A stretch of 64,000 nt of DNA from Rhodoferax koreense (GTDB lineage: Bacteria > Pseudomonadota > Gammaproteobacteria > Burkholderiales > Burkholderiaceae_C), in NCBI RefSeq assembly GCF_001955695.1, contig NZ_CP019236.1, positions 4,588,001 to 4,652,000 on the forward strand, read 5' to 3'. The position numbers and the translations under genes were made by a program. A model generated the notes under the pieces. The model saw only the letters and a list, made by a program, of their open reading frames with translations, was not told the origin of the DNA and searched no databases. Numbering within the stretch: the stretch's first letter is position 1; each line of letters starts with the position of its first letter. Shown piece by piece: positions 54,907-63,852 of the stretch.

Positions 54907-55764
54907 ATGTCCGTGCAGCCGAACGCTTTTTTCCTCGACACGCCGGGAGGCCCGCGGTTCTGCCAGCTCTACTCGGCGCAGGGCAGCATCCCGCGCGGGA
55001 TGGTTCTATATGTTCATCCGTTCACCGAGGAAATGAACAAGTCGCGGCGCATGGCGGCCTTGCAGGCACGGGCGCTTTGCGCCGCTGGCTACACGGTGCT
55101 GCAGTTCGACCTGCACGGTTGCGGCGACAGCAGTGGGGATTTCGGTGATGCCACGTGGCAAGGCTGGGTCGACGATACGGTCTTCGCCGGCCAATGGCTG
55201 AAGGCAAAGAGCTCGGCGCCGCTTTGGCTTTGGGGTTTGCGTGCGGGATGCCTTCTTGCGGTAGAGGCCGCCAAGTCCTTGGGGCCGTGCGACCTGCTGT
55301 TCTGGGCGCCGACTCCCTCCGGCAAGCCGTTGCTGCAGCAATTCCTGAGGCTCAAGGCGGCCGGCGACATGGTCGGTGGCCAAGCCAAAGTCATCATGGA
55401 AGGACTGCGGCAACAGCTGGCCGCAGGCCATGCGGTGGAAATCGCGGGTTACGCGCTCTCTCGAGGAATGGCGCAGGGCCTCGAACAGGCTGCGCTCATT
55501 CCCTTGGCACATGTGCGGCGCGTGGTGTGGCTCGAGCTTTCGACCCGCCCCGACGCCAGCTTGACGCCGGTAGCGGTCAGCACCATTGCCGGTTGGCGTG
55601 AGGCGGGGGTGACTTTGCAGCCGCAGATCGTGAACGGCCCGGCTTTCTGGCAAACCACGGAGATCGAAGAAGCGCCGGCATTGATCGCCGCCACCGTGGC
55701 GTCCATGTCAACACCTGTAGATGCCGTACGAGACCAAGCCACCTCCCTGGACATGGTCACATGA
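54907..55764 (+). CDS. exosortase A system-associated hydrolase 2 (alpha/beta fold, no Ser at elbow)
   Basis: 285-residue alpha/beta hydrolase-fold protein of the TIGR03101 type. The oxyanion-region segment is VLYVHPFTEEMNKSRRM. The nucleophile elbow, normally G-x-S-x-G, reads GLRAG at 110-114 with R112 where serine is expected. As this seems typical for the family, it may be a transferase-like or non-hydrolytic partner. It lies 18 bases after the ACP gene, and its stop overlaps the next gene by four bases. Confidence 0.9.
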   Translation: MSVQPNAFFLDTPGGPRFCQLYSAQGSIPRGMVLYVHPFTEEMNKSRRMAALQARALCAAGYTVLQFDLHGCGDSSGDFGDATWQGWVDDTVFAGQWLKAKSSAPLWLWGLRAGCLLAVEAAKSLGPCDLLFWAPTPSGKPLLQQFLRLKAAGDMVGGQAKVIMEGLRQQLAAGHAVEIAGYALSRGMAQGLEQAALIPLAHVRRVVWLELSTRPDASLTPVAVSTIAGWREAGVTLQPQIVNGPAFWQTTEIEEAPALIAATVASMSTPVDAVRDQATSLDMVT

Positions 55765-56651
55765 ACTACCGAGAGAAAGCACTGGTGTTTCACTGCGCTG
55801 AAGACACCCTGCTCGGCATTCTCAGCGTTCCCGAACGGGCGGAGGACACCGGCGTGGTCGTCATTGTCGGTGGACCGCAGTATCGGGCAGGCAGTCACCG
55901 GCAATTTGTACTCCTCTCCCGCGCGCTGGCCTCAGCAGGCTACGCCGTGCTGCGTTTCGACTACCGCGGAATGGGCGACAGCAGCGGGGATGCGCGTGAC
56001 TTTCTTGGTGCGAACGCAGACGTCGCCGCAGCGATCGATGCCATGCAGACACACATGCCGAACGTCAGGAACGTCGTGCTATGGGGCCTGTGCGACGGCG
56101 CCTCCGCTGCCCTGCTGTACTGTGATGAAACTTCGGATGAACGAGTCGCCGGTCTTTGCCTGCTGAATCCCTGGGTGCGATCCGACGCCAGCCTCGCACG
56201 AACCCAGGTCAAGCACTATTACACCCAACGTCTGTTGCAGCGCGACTTCTGGTACAAATTGTTCAGCGGCAAGGTGGCGATGAAGGCCCTAAGCGGGTTG
56301 TTGCGCAATCTTCAGATGTCGGCGGGTCGCTCGAGCCCGTCGCAGGTGGCCGCGTCCTTCCAGCAACGCATGGCGCGGGCCTGGAGTTGCTTCCCCGGTG
56401 GCATTCTTTTGCTGCTCAGCGGCAAGGACTATACCGCCAAGGAATTTCTCGGGTACGCTCAAAGCGACCCGGCCTGGCAGGCCGCGTGGCGCCACCCCAA
56501 ACTGTCGCGCCATGATCTGCCGGAGGCGGACCACACCTTCTCGGATGGCCAAGCCAGGCGAATGGTGGAACAACTGACCAGCGACTGGCTGCAGACGCAA
56601 GCCCCCATCGATAACGCGCCCCGTCAGGCGCCCCTGGTGCAATCGTCGTGA
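55761..56651 (+). CDS. exosortase A system-associated hydrolase 1 (alpha/beta fold, Cys at elbow)
   Basis: 296-residue alpha/beta hydrolase-fold protein of the TIGR03100 type. The early loop is VIVGGPQYRAGSHRQF. The elbow is GLCDG at 109-113, so the presumed nucleophile is C111. The acid/His region is near LPEADHTFSD. A cysteine nucleophile suggests acyl transfer or thioester chemistry, consistent with the nearby ACP. Its ATG overlaps the hydrolase 2 stop, so the two are coupled and probably work together. Confidence 0.9.
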   Translation: MNYREKALVFHCAEDTLLGILSVPERAEDTGVVVIVGGPQYRAGSHRQFVLLSRALASAGYAVLRFDYRGMGDSSGDARDFLGANADVAAAIDAMQTHMPNVRNVVLWGLCDGASAALLYCDETSDERVAGLCLLNPWVRSDASLARTQVKHYYTQRLLQRDFWYKLFSGKVAMKALSGLLRNLQMSAGRSSPSQVAASFQQRMARAWSCFPGGILLLLSGKDYTAKEFLGYAQSDPAWQAAWRHPKLSRHDLPEADHTFSDGQARRMVEQLTSDWLQTQAPIDNAPRQAPLVQSS

Positions 56652-56667
56652 ATCACGCGGAGAAAAA

Positions 56668-57417
56668 ATGGTTTCTGCAAATTCGATGTTCATGAAAACA
56701 AAGCCACGCTCGAGTCCGCAAAGCTGGGCGTTGTTCCTTTCCGTTCTGCTGTTGACTGTGTCTCCGCAACTTGCCTTCGCGCAGGATTCGGCTTGCGGTC
56801 CGTTGGCAAACGCTTATGGGCCATTCGACTACCGCACCGAAAAGGGCAACAGCCTGCATCTGGTGGAGAGCGCGCATTTCACGCCGGTCGTCGAGGCCTT
56901 GATCAAAGGAAACGCAGGCTATCTTGGCGGAGATTTGGACTACACCTTGCGCGCATTCCCGAACCACCACAGGGCTTTGTTGGCGGTCATGCGGTACGGC
57001 GAAAAGACGAAATCACCCAAACCCAACGACTTGCGGTACTCCGTCGAATGCTATTTCACCCGTGCCTTGCAATTCAGGCCCGATGACACGACCGCACGGT
57101 TGCTCTACGCCTCCTACCTGGGCAAGAATTCCCGGGAAGCCGAAGCTTTGCAACAGCTGGAGCGCACCAACGCACTGGCCAAGGACAATCCTTTCACGCA
57201 CTACAACATTGGCCTGGTGTATTTCGACCTGAAGCAATACGACAAGGCTCTGGCGCAGGCCCACATTGCCGACGATCTGGGCTTCACCCAAACCGGATTG
57301 CGCGATCAGTTGAAGGCAGCCGGAAAATGGAAAGACGCACCACCTCGCTCCGCCGCCAGAGCAGAAGCGCCGGCGAGTGCGGCCGCACCAGCGGCCAGCG
57401 CCCCATTGCCCCAGTAA
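56668..57417 (+). CDS. exported TPR-repeat protein
   Basis: 249 residues. A signal peptide runs to about residue 39 (VSPQLAFAQ). Then follow an unfamiliar segment with NAYGPFDYRTEK, several TPR-like helices (YFTRALQFRPDDTTARLLYASYLGKNSREAEALQQL, THYNIGLVYFDLKQYDKALAQA) and an Ala/Pro-rich tail. GGAG precedes the ATG at 56668; an ATG at 56692 is possible. It is probably periplasmic. Its place between hydrolase 1 and the aminotransferase suggests a role in polysaccharide assembly; the exact role is unknown. Confidence 0.8.
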   Translation: MVSANSMFMKTKPRSSPQSWALFLSVLLLTVSPQLAFAQDSACGPLANAYGPFDYRTEKGNSLHLVESAHFTPVVEALIKGNAGYLGGDLDYTLRAFPNHHRALLAVMRYGEKTKSPKPNDLRYSVECYFTRALQFRPDDTTARLLYASYLGKNSREAEALQQLERTNALAKDNPFTHYNIGLVYFDLKQYDKALAQAHIADDLGFTQTGLRDQLKAAGKWKDAPPRSAARAEAPASAAAPAASAPLPQ

Positions 57418-57459
57418 CAACAAAGACTCGAATTGCACGCGCCCCGCAGCCGCACCACA

Positions 57460-58671
57460 ATGACTTCAGCCTCCACACCCTTGCCGCGTGGGCCGGTTTT
57501 GGACTGGTCGAGCTTCGCGCGTGCGAGTGCGCCGGGCATTCACAGCATCGAAAACCTGTCGAACACCCTGTTTACGACGAGTGGACGTGCCGCGATCTAC
57601 CAGGCCTTGTTGTTGTTGAACCGACCGGCCGGCAGCACCGTGCTTGTGCCGACCTATCATTGTCCCACCATGGTCGCGCCGGTGCTCCTGGCCAATCTCA
57701 AGCCCGCCTACTTCGCGATCGACGCCGACGGCCTGCCATTGCTCGATAGCATCGATGCGACAACCATCGCCAGATCCAGCGCCATCATCGCGGCCCATTA
57801 CTTCGGTCTACCTCGTTCATTTGCCAAGCTGCGCCAATGGTGCGACCAGCACGGGATCGCACTGATCGAAGATTGCGCGCACTGCTATTTCGGCGACGCG
57901 GGTGAAAGGCCCGTTGGCGCTTGGGGCGACTACGCCACAGCCAGCCTGTCGAAGTTTTTCCCCGTTCCCGAAGCCGGCCTGGTGGCGTCCGCCCATCGAT
58001 CGATCGAAAGGCCAGCACTCACCAGCCCCGCGTTGAAAGCGCAGGTGAAGGGCTGGATCGACGTGCTCGAATACGCAACGACCTACAAACGGCTGGCCGG
58101 GCTCAATCGCGGATTGGCTTTGCTGTTTGGCCTTAAAAACGCCCGAACTCCAATGCCATCCGTGACTGCGTCGAACAAGCCTTCGGGGCCGGACGAAGAT
58201 GACATGATGCGGGACTGCGACATGGGTCGCATCCAGCAAAGGCCCCTTTGGGCCGCGATGACGCTCAAATCGATCTTGCCCCGAGGCCGAGTCATCCTGC
58301 AACGCCAGAAGAACTATGGCGTCTATGCGCGGCTCCTGGCCCATGCAAAAGGCGCACGCCCGCTTTTTTCGATGCCATCCGCGTCGGTTGCACCTTATGT
58401 GTTCCCCCTCTGGGTGGACGATGCCGACCGCGTGTACCACGCCCTCAAAGCGCAGTCCTTGCCCGTTTTTCGCTGGGACAGAATCTGGCCCGGCACCCCA
58501 TCGCACCCCGCCGATGCCGGCCCTTTGTGGAGTCGCCACGTTCTTCAGCTTCTCTGCCATCAGGATCTGAGCGAGGCCGACACGGTACGCATCGCGAACG
58601 CCACGCTTGATCTGCTCATCGAGCCTGATCAGGCCGCATTGCCACCGCCGTCATTGCATCGGCCTCTGTAA
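57460..58671 (+). CDS. DegT/DnrJ/EryC1-family aminotransferase
   Basis: 403-residue PLP enzyme of the sugar aminotransferase family, expected to convert a keto-sugar nucleotide to an amino sugar. PLP contacts are TTSGRAAIYQAL, VPTYHCPTMVAP and IEDCAHCYFG; the Schiff-base lysine is K165 in ASLSKFFPVPEAG. The sequence is divergent, so the substrate could be other than a nucleotide sugar. ATG 57460 was preferred over a TTG at 57433. It is followed closely by the GNAT-type gene, which would fit amino-sugar formation and then acylation. Confidence 0.83.
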   Translation: MTSASTPLPRGPVLDWSSFARASAPGIHSIENLSNTLFTTSGRAAIYQALLLLNRPAGSTVLVPTYHCPTMVAPVLLANLKPAYFAIDADGLPLLDSIDATTIARSSAIIAAHYFGLPRSFAKLRQWCDQHGIALIEDCAHCYFGDAGERPVGAWGDYATASLSKFFPVPEAGLVASAHRSIERPALTSPALKAQVKGWIDVLEYATTYKRLAGLNRGLALLFGLKNARTPMPSVTASNKPSGPDEDDMMRDCDMGRIQQRPLWAAMTLKSILPRGRVILQRQKNYGVYARLLAHAKGARPLFSMPSASVAPYVFPLWVDDADRVYHALKAQSLPVFRWDRIWPGTPSHPADAGPLWSRHVLQLLCHQDLSEADTVRIANATLDLLIEPDQAALPPPSLHRPL

Positions 58672-58692
58672 CGCTCTACCGACGCCTCATTT

Positions 58693-59763
58693 ATGCCCAT
58701 TCCCAGCCCCGTCAGTCTCGATTGGAAAAACCTGCCTGCATCGACGTTGCCAAAGGACGCGCAGCTTGCGGATGCGTGGAACCGGCTGAACGCTGACCGA
58801 GGCGACCTCCCCTTCCTGACGGCAGACGCTGTCAGCGCAGCACTCAAGACCTTCGGCTCTGGCGGGGAAAGACTCCTGATGGGACGAAGCAACGGGCGGA
58901 TTGTGGCCATGTTCGTGCTGCAGCCGCAGGCCAAATTTCGCTGGAGCACCTTCCAACCTTCGCAACTTCCATTGGGCACCTGGGTCGCGGAGGCTGGGCT
59001 TTCCCTGCAGCAACTGGTCACCAGCCTTCAGCGCGGCCCGTTAGGCATGTGCTTGGTTCTGTCGATCACGCAGATCGATCCCTGGATCACACCCCGAGAA
59101 GACGACACCTCGACGACGCACAGCAGCGATTACATCGACACCGGTTGGATCGACATCAGCGGCAGCTTCGAAGACTACTGGAATGCGCGCGGCAAGAACC
59201 TTCGGCAGAACATGCGCAAGCAGCGCAACAAGCTCGCAGCGGAGGGGGGCAATCCGATGATGCGCGTGTGGACATCGGTTGAAGACATGGCGCCCGCGCT
59301 CGAGCGCTACGGCCAACTCGAAAGCCTGGGCTGGAAAGCGGCCAAAGGCACGGCCATTCACCTCGACAACGATCAGGGTCGCTTCTACCGGGACTTGCTG
59401 GAGACCGCCGCGCAGCGCAACGAAGCCGTGGTGTACGAATACCTTTTCGATGCGCGAACGGTGGCTGTCAATCTGTGCGTGCGTCGAGCCGGCAATCTGG
59501 TGGTCCTGAAAACCACCTACGATGAGTCGATCAAGGCGTACTCGCCAGCATTCATGCTGAACGAGGAAATCGCGCAGAAGGTGTTCGCGGCCGGAGACAC
59601 CAGGCGGCTGGAATACTACGGTCGTCTGATGGAGTGGCACACAAAATGGACGGAAAACAAGCGCACGCTCTATCACCTGACTTCGTACCGCTGGCCGCTG
59701 GTCAAACAGATGGCGCTCGCGCGCCGACCCAAGGCGGAAGTCCCGGTCGCGGAGGCCGCATGA
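58693..59763 (+). CDS. GNAT/FemAB-like acyltransferase
   Basis: 356 residues, resembling the BioF2/Acetyltransf_6 proteins found in polysaccharide loci. The second half carries the recognisable core: NLRQNMRKQRNKLAAEGG, then YGQLESLGWKAAKGTAIHLDNDQGRFYRDLLETAA and VVLKTTYDESIKAYSPAFML. Likely role is acylation of an amino sugar or of a cell-surface chain. It lies 21 bases after the aminotransferase and 22 bases before a glycosyltransferase, in one operon. Confidence 0.83.
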   Translation: MPIPSPVSLDWKNLPASTLPKDAQLADAWNRLNADRGDLPFLTADAVSAALKTFGSGGERLLMGRSNGRIVAMFVLQPQAKFRWSTFQPSQLPLGTWVAEAGLSLQQLVTSLQRGPLGMCLVLSITQIDPWITPREDDTSTTHSSDYIDTGWIDISGSFEDYWNARGKNLRQNMRKQRNKLAAEGGNPMMRVWTSVEDMAPALERYGQLESLGWKAAKGTAIHLDNDQGRFYRDLLETAAQRNEAVVYEYLFDARTVAVNLCVRRAGNLVVLKTTYDESIKAYSPAFMLNEEIAQKVFAAGDTRRLEYYGRLMEWHTKWTENKRTLYHLTSYRWPLVKQMALARRPKAEVPVAEAA

Positions 59764-59785
59764 CGTTGGCTGGAGCAGGTCGGGC

Positions 59786-60748
59786 ATGATCACCGTTGTC
59801 ATCCCCTATTTCCAACGGAGCGCCGGGGTTCTGCGCAAGGCCCTGGTCAGCATTGCGCAGCAGCGTGGCTGTCGCATGCCGATCCAGGTGATCGTGGTCG
59901 ACGATGCCTCTCCAGTCCCTGCAGCCGGAGAGCTGGCCGGTGCGGGCGACATGCCGTGCCCGGTGCAGATCATTGCGCAGGCCAACGCTGGCCCGGGCGC
60001 GGCCCGCAATACAGGCTTGGACCACGCGCCGAAAGAGACCAAATACATCGCGTTCCTGGACTCCGACGACGAGTGGACCCCCGACCATCTGGCGCGCGCG
60101 GTTTGCGCATTGGAGGCCGGATACGACTTCTATTTTGCCGACCACTACCAACTCGGACAGACCACCAGCGCCTTTGTGCGCGCGAAGCGGATTCAACCAA
60201 CGCAACATCCCGCCATACCCGGCACCCCTGCGGGGCTGCACGCGTACCAGGGTGACATGCTGGACCAAATCATCCGCGGCAATGTGATCGGCACTTCAAC
60301 CGTGGTCTATAACGCCATGCGTTACCGCAGCAACCGCTTCAAGGTGGAGTTCACCAATGCGGGCGAGGACTATCTCTTCTGGATGGAACTCGCGCAAAGC
60401 GGTGCAAAGTTCGCATTTTCGAGCGAGTCCGAGGCGCGGTACGGACGCGGTGTCAATGTTTATGCGGGCGCCGGTTGGGGCAGCGATGAACACCTTTTGC
60501 GCGTGCACAACGAACTGAAATACCGCAAGACCACATTGACGCTGTTCAGTCTGACGACGGAACAGAAGAAACTGGTGCGACACAGTATCGGCTTGCTCCG
60601 GGCCGCTTTCGCCCGCGATGTGCTGCACCGCCTGGCACACCGCAAGCACCTGCCGATGAAACTGCTCGCCTCCCATGCGGCCCTCGATCCGCAGGGGGTT
60701 CTGCTCTTTCCTTTGATCGTCCTGAAACTGGTGCTGGGCAAGTCTTGA
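59786..60748 (+). CDS. family 2 glycosyltransferase
   Basis: 320-residue GT-A glycosyltransferase. The N-terminal nucleotide-binding block is VIVVDDAS (35-42), with NAGPGAARNTGLDHA (68-82) and the metal-binding DSDD at 92-95 in FLDSDDEW. ED in AGEDYLFWMEL is the likely catalytic-base region. There are no transmembrane helices, so it acts at the cytoplasmic face of the membrane, adding a sugar to the lipid-linked repeat unit. Sugar and linkage are unknown. Confidence 0.91.
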   Translation: MITVVIPYFQRSAGVLRKALVSIAQQRGCRMPIQVIVVDDASPVPAAGELAGAGDMPCPVQIIAQANAGPGAARNTGLDHAPKETKYIAFLDSDDEWTPDHLARAVCALEAGYDFYFADHYQLGQTTSAFVRAKRIQPTQHPAIPGTPAGLHAYQGDMLDQIIRGNVIGTSTVVYNAMRYRSNRFKVEFTNAGEDYLFWMELAQSGAKFAFSSESEARYGRGVNVYAGAGWGSDEHLLRVHNELKYRKTTLTLFSLTTEQKKLVRHSIGLLRAAFARDVLHRLAHRKHLPMKLLASHAALDPQGVLLFPLIVLKLVLGKS

Positions 60749-60788
60749 TCGCTGCAACGAGCGTCGGTGCTTGCAAGAATGAAAACAA

Positions 60789-62237
60789 ATGACAACACGT
60801 AAAGCGCTGGCCTTTTCGTTTCTGGACCGCTACTCGGCCCTGGTGATTGCGGTTGCTTCCTCGGCGATCCTGGCCCGGCTGCTCACCCCGGCTGAGATCG
60901 GCATCTTTTCGGTCACCATGGTGCTGCTTTCATACATCGGCAACTTGCGCGATCTCGGCGCAGGTCAGTACCTGCTACAGGAAAAAGAGCTGACTCAGGA
61001 CCGAATCCGGGCCACCTGGACTGTGCAGCTGGGTCTGGGCTTGCTGTTTTCCGTTGTCGTGCTGATGGCAGCGACGCCTGCAGCCAATTTTTATGCCGAA
61101 CCGCGGATGCACGACATCATGATGGTGCTGGCAGCCAATTTCGCGATCGGGCCTTTCGGTTCCCTGACCTACGCGTGGCTGATGCGCGAGATGCGTTTTG
61201 AATCACTGGCGATGATGAGATTTGCGTCCGTGCTGTCAGGTGCCATCACCTCGGTGTTGCTGGCCTGGCACGGCTTCGGACCGATCAGCCTGGCCTACGG
61301 CAATCTGGTCACCGCGCTGGTCAATGCTGGCATGGCCGCGTTTTTCCGCCCGCCTTCGTTCCCCTGGATTCCGGGTTTTCGGGAAATTCGCCGGGTCTTG
61401 TCCTTCGGCGGCCGCATGACGGCAAACACCGTGATCAACACCTTCAGCAACAGTGCTCCCGAGGTCCTGCTCGGCAAGCTGCAAGGCATGGCCGCCACCG
61501 GCCTTTATTCGCGAGCCAATGGGCTGGCCTCGATGTTCCATCGGCTCGTGATGGACGCAACACTTTCGGTCGCGCTGCCTCTGTTTGCCAAGGAAACACG
61601 TGAAAGCGGAAACGCCCGACAGTCCTTCATTCTCGCCACCAGCTACGTGACCGCCATCGGCTGGTCCTTTTTCCTGGGTGTTTTTTTCCTGGCCTCTCCC
61701 GCGATTCGGCTGCTGTACGGCTCGCAGTGGGACGGCGCGGTGGAGCTCACTCGCCTCATTGCCCTCGGCATGGCGGCCGGCATCCCCGCGGCCCTGTGCC
61801 CCACTGCCTTGTTGGCCTCGGGCCGCGTGACGGCCAGCCTGAAGGCGACCATCATGGTTGCCGTGCAATACGTCGGCTTCATCGCCGTCGGAGCCGTCCT
61901 GGGCCTGCATTTCGTGGGCTACGCGTTCATCCTGGCGAACCTCGTCAGCGCATCCATCTGGCTGACGGTCACACAGAAGGAGATCGGTTTCGACAGGCGT
62001 CAGTTGGGCCGCACGCTACTTCACAGTGCCATGGCCGCGGTCGCTGCGGCCATGGCACCAGCGCTGGTGTTCTTTTGGCTGGGCGCTACGCCTGATGACC
62101 GCATCCTGCCGCTGGCCATTGCGGTGCCAGGCAGCATTGCAATCTTCGTGGCCGCGGTCATCGTCTGCAGACACCCGTTGCTGCGTGAATTGCAGCGGGT
62201 CTGGCCCAAACTCGCGTCGGTAGGGCAAGGCGCCTGA
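60789..62237 (+). CDS. Wzx-type polysaccharide flippase (MOP superfamily)
   Basis: 482 residues with about 12-14 transmembrane helices. The polysaccharide-export signature is at the N-terminus (ARLLTPAEIGIFSVTMVLLSYIGNLRDLGAGQYLLQ), and the mid-protein GGRMTANTVINTFSNSAPEVLLGKLQGMAATGLYSRANGL is typical of the PST family. It would move the lipid-linked repeat unit to the periplasm. It is the last gene of the plus-strand run from the ACP, 33 bases from the end of the convergent GT4. Confidence 0.92.
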   Translation: MTTRKALAFSFLDRYSALVIAVASSAILARLLTPAEIGIFSVTMVLLSYIGNLRDLGAGQYLLQEKELTQDRIRATWTVQLGLGLLFSVVVLMAATPAANFYAEPRMHDIMMVLAANFAIGPFGSLTYAWLMREMRFESLAMMRFASVLSGAITSVLLAWHGFGPISLAYGNLVTALVNAGMAAFFRPPSFPWIPGFREIRRVLSFGGRMTANTVINTFSNSAPEVLLGKLQGMAATGLYSRANGLASMFHRLVMDATLSVALPLFAKETRESGNARQSFILATSYVTAIGWSFFLGVFFLASPAIRLLYGSQWDGAVELTRLIALGMAAGIPAALCPTALLASGRVTASLKATIMVAVQYVGFIAVGAVLGLHFVGYAFILANLVSASIWLTVTQKEIGFDRRQLGRTLLHSAMAAVAAAMAPALVFFWLGATPDDRILPLAIAVPGSIAIFVAAVIVCRHPLLRELQRVWPKLASVGQGA

Positions 62238-62270
62238 GCGAGACGCCATCGACCAACCTGCGCTGTCGAA

Positions 62271-63518
62271 TCAGGACGGAACGATTCGGCCTAACAACTG
62301 AGCCAACGCTTCTGACCTGCCACGCCTCGACGCCCGCAGCACAGCATCGCGCGCTGGCAAGACGGCCCGCCGTTCACGAATACCGTCCAGGAAAGCCGGA
62401 AGCAAGGCTTCGATTTCCTCGGTCACGTCGAGGCGGGCTATCGCATCCAATCCGGCGCCACGCAACACCCCTGCTGTGTCGCCGGCCGGGTCAGTCAGCC
62501 CGATGATGGGTTTGCCGGCGCGCAGGTATTCGTAGATCTTGGCCGGTATCTGGGCATTGCAATTGCTCGCCTGCATGACCAGCAAGGCATCGACCGACAG
62601 CATTTCGGCCAACGCCTCGCGATACGGCACCGGAGGACACATCTCGATGAATTCGGCCACACCAAACCTCGTTGCCAATGAGCTCAGCAAGCTATCGTGG
62701 ACGGAGGCACGAAAGCGAATCCGCACATCAGTGGGTTTGAGCCGTCCGCTGGCCGAAAGCCGCTGCAGGGCCATGAACAATTGCGTCGGATCTCGCTCCG
62801 ACGGGTAGACGATGCCGCTGTGCAAGAGAATCAGCGGACGCTGCCCGTTCGGGTTCTTTTCCGGCAAGAGTGACAAGCCAGAACCAGAAAAACTCTCCTC
62901 GTCATAGCCGTTTTCCAGCACCTCCACCCGTTCCGCAGCATCAGGATACCGTTCGCGATAGATGGCGGCAGCCCCTGGGGTGGTGAAGACGGAGTGTCGG
63001 GCTTGCAGCAACGCGGTTTCCTCGATGCGCTGGTAGCTCCGCCAGGTCTGCGGGTCGGACGGGTAGCCCTCCTGGGCCATCGGGTCGCGGAAATCCGCCA
63101 CCCAGGGAATCCCGGTGTTCCGATGGAGCGTCTGCGCGATGACGTGCGCCGTGGCGATCGGATAGGTCGACCAGATCACATCTGGCCGGTGTTCTCTAAT
63201 CAGCCGCATGCCTTGGCGAACCGCATCGAAGCGCCAGCTGATCCAGCGATCTGGCCTGGCCATCCAGCCGGGATAGCGCCCCTTGATGTTGAGATGGCGC
63301 GCCGTATCGAGGGCGAAAGCGCGGCACACCGGCGTCGAAGCCGGCACATCGCGCATCAAGTCTTCACTGGTTTGTTCATAGGCCCGAGGATCGGCGGTCA
63401 GCACCACGGGCTGCCAACCCAGCGCGGGAAGATGCTGCACAAATCGAAGCGTGCGTTGAATGCCGCTGCTTCCGGCCAGCGGCGGGAAGTGATATGCAAT
63501 CATCAATATTTTTTTCAC
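62271..63518 (-). CDS. family 4 glycosyltransferase
   Basis: 415-residue GT-B glycosyltransferase. The N-terminal acceptor domain begins KKILMIAYHFPPLAGSSGIQRTLRF, a glycine-rich opening typical of GT4. The C-terminal donor domain has PLILLHSGIVYPSERDP and the nucleotide-sugar block IPAKIYEYLRAGKPIIGLTDP, with the E-x7-E-type acid. It is on the opposite strand to the flippase run, facing the 334-base gap at the right, so it has its own promoter. The sugar is unknown. Confidence 0.9.
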   Translation of the reverse strand: MKKILMIAYHFPPLAGSSGIQRTLRFVQHLPALGWQPVVLTADPRAYEQTSEDLMRDVPASTPVCRAFALDTARHLNIKGRYPGWMARPDRWISWRFDAVRQGMRLIREHRPDVIWSTYPIATAHVIAQTLHRNTGIPWVADFRDPMAQEGYPSDPQTWRSYQRIEETALLQARHSVFTTPGAAAIYRERYPDAAERVEVLENGYDEESFSGSGLSLLPEKNPNGQRPLILLHSGIVYPSERDPTQLFMALQRLSASGRLKPTDVRIRFRASVHDSLLSSLATRFGVAEFIEMCPPVPYREALAEMLSVDALLVMQASNCNAQIPAKIYEYLRAGKPIIGLTDPAGDTAGVLRGAGLDAIARLDVTEEIEALLPAFLDGIRERRAVLPARDAVLRASRRGRSEALAQLLGRIVPS

Positions 63519-63852
63519 GCGAGCACCAGGACTTGATCGGTTGTTCTCCGGCGCATGAACATGCGGTATGGAGCGGGACCCCGCATGATAAATGCCCTAT
63601 TGGCACCCAGCGGCCGAAACTTCGACTCTGCGCATCGTGCAGCGACGCGACGCGTCGATTCCACGGCAGGACGTGAACAAATCACCCATCGCATGAGCAC
63701 GTCGAAGATTCGGGCGCCGGCAGGCCTCAAGGCCACTATCATGCGGGGCAGGTGTTTGTTCTGCCGCTATGGCTCGGTACTGACGGGCAGCGCGGACTTC
63801 AGACCATCGTTTCAATCGGGCACGGTTTTGCGTGCCTTTCCCATTTCCGTAT
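63519..63852. other. intergenic region between the GT4 gene and the right-edge ORF
   Basis: 334 bases between divergent genes, presumably with both promoters. A sigma-54-like string (GGGCACGGTTTTGCG, 63818-63832) is present, but its TGGCAC-type -24 is one base too close to the -12 GC. I see no convincing gene, repeat or RNA in it. Confidence 0.45.
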
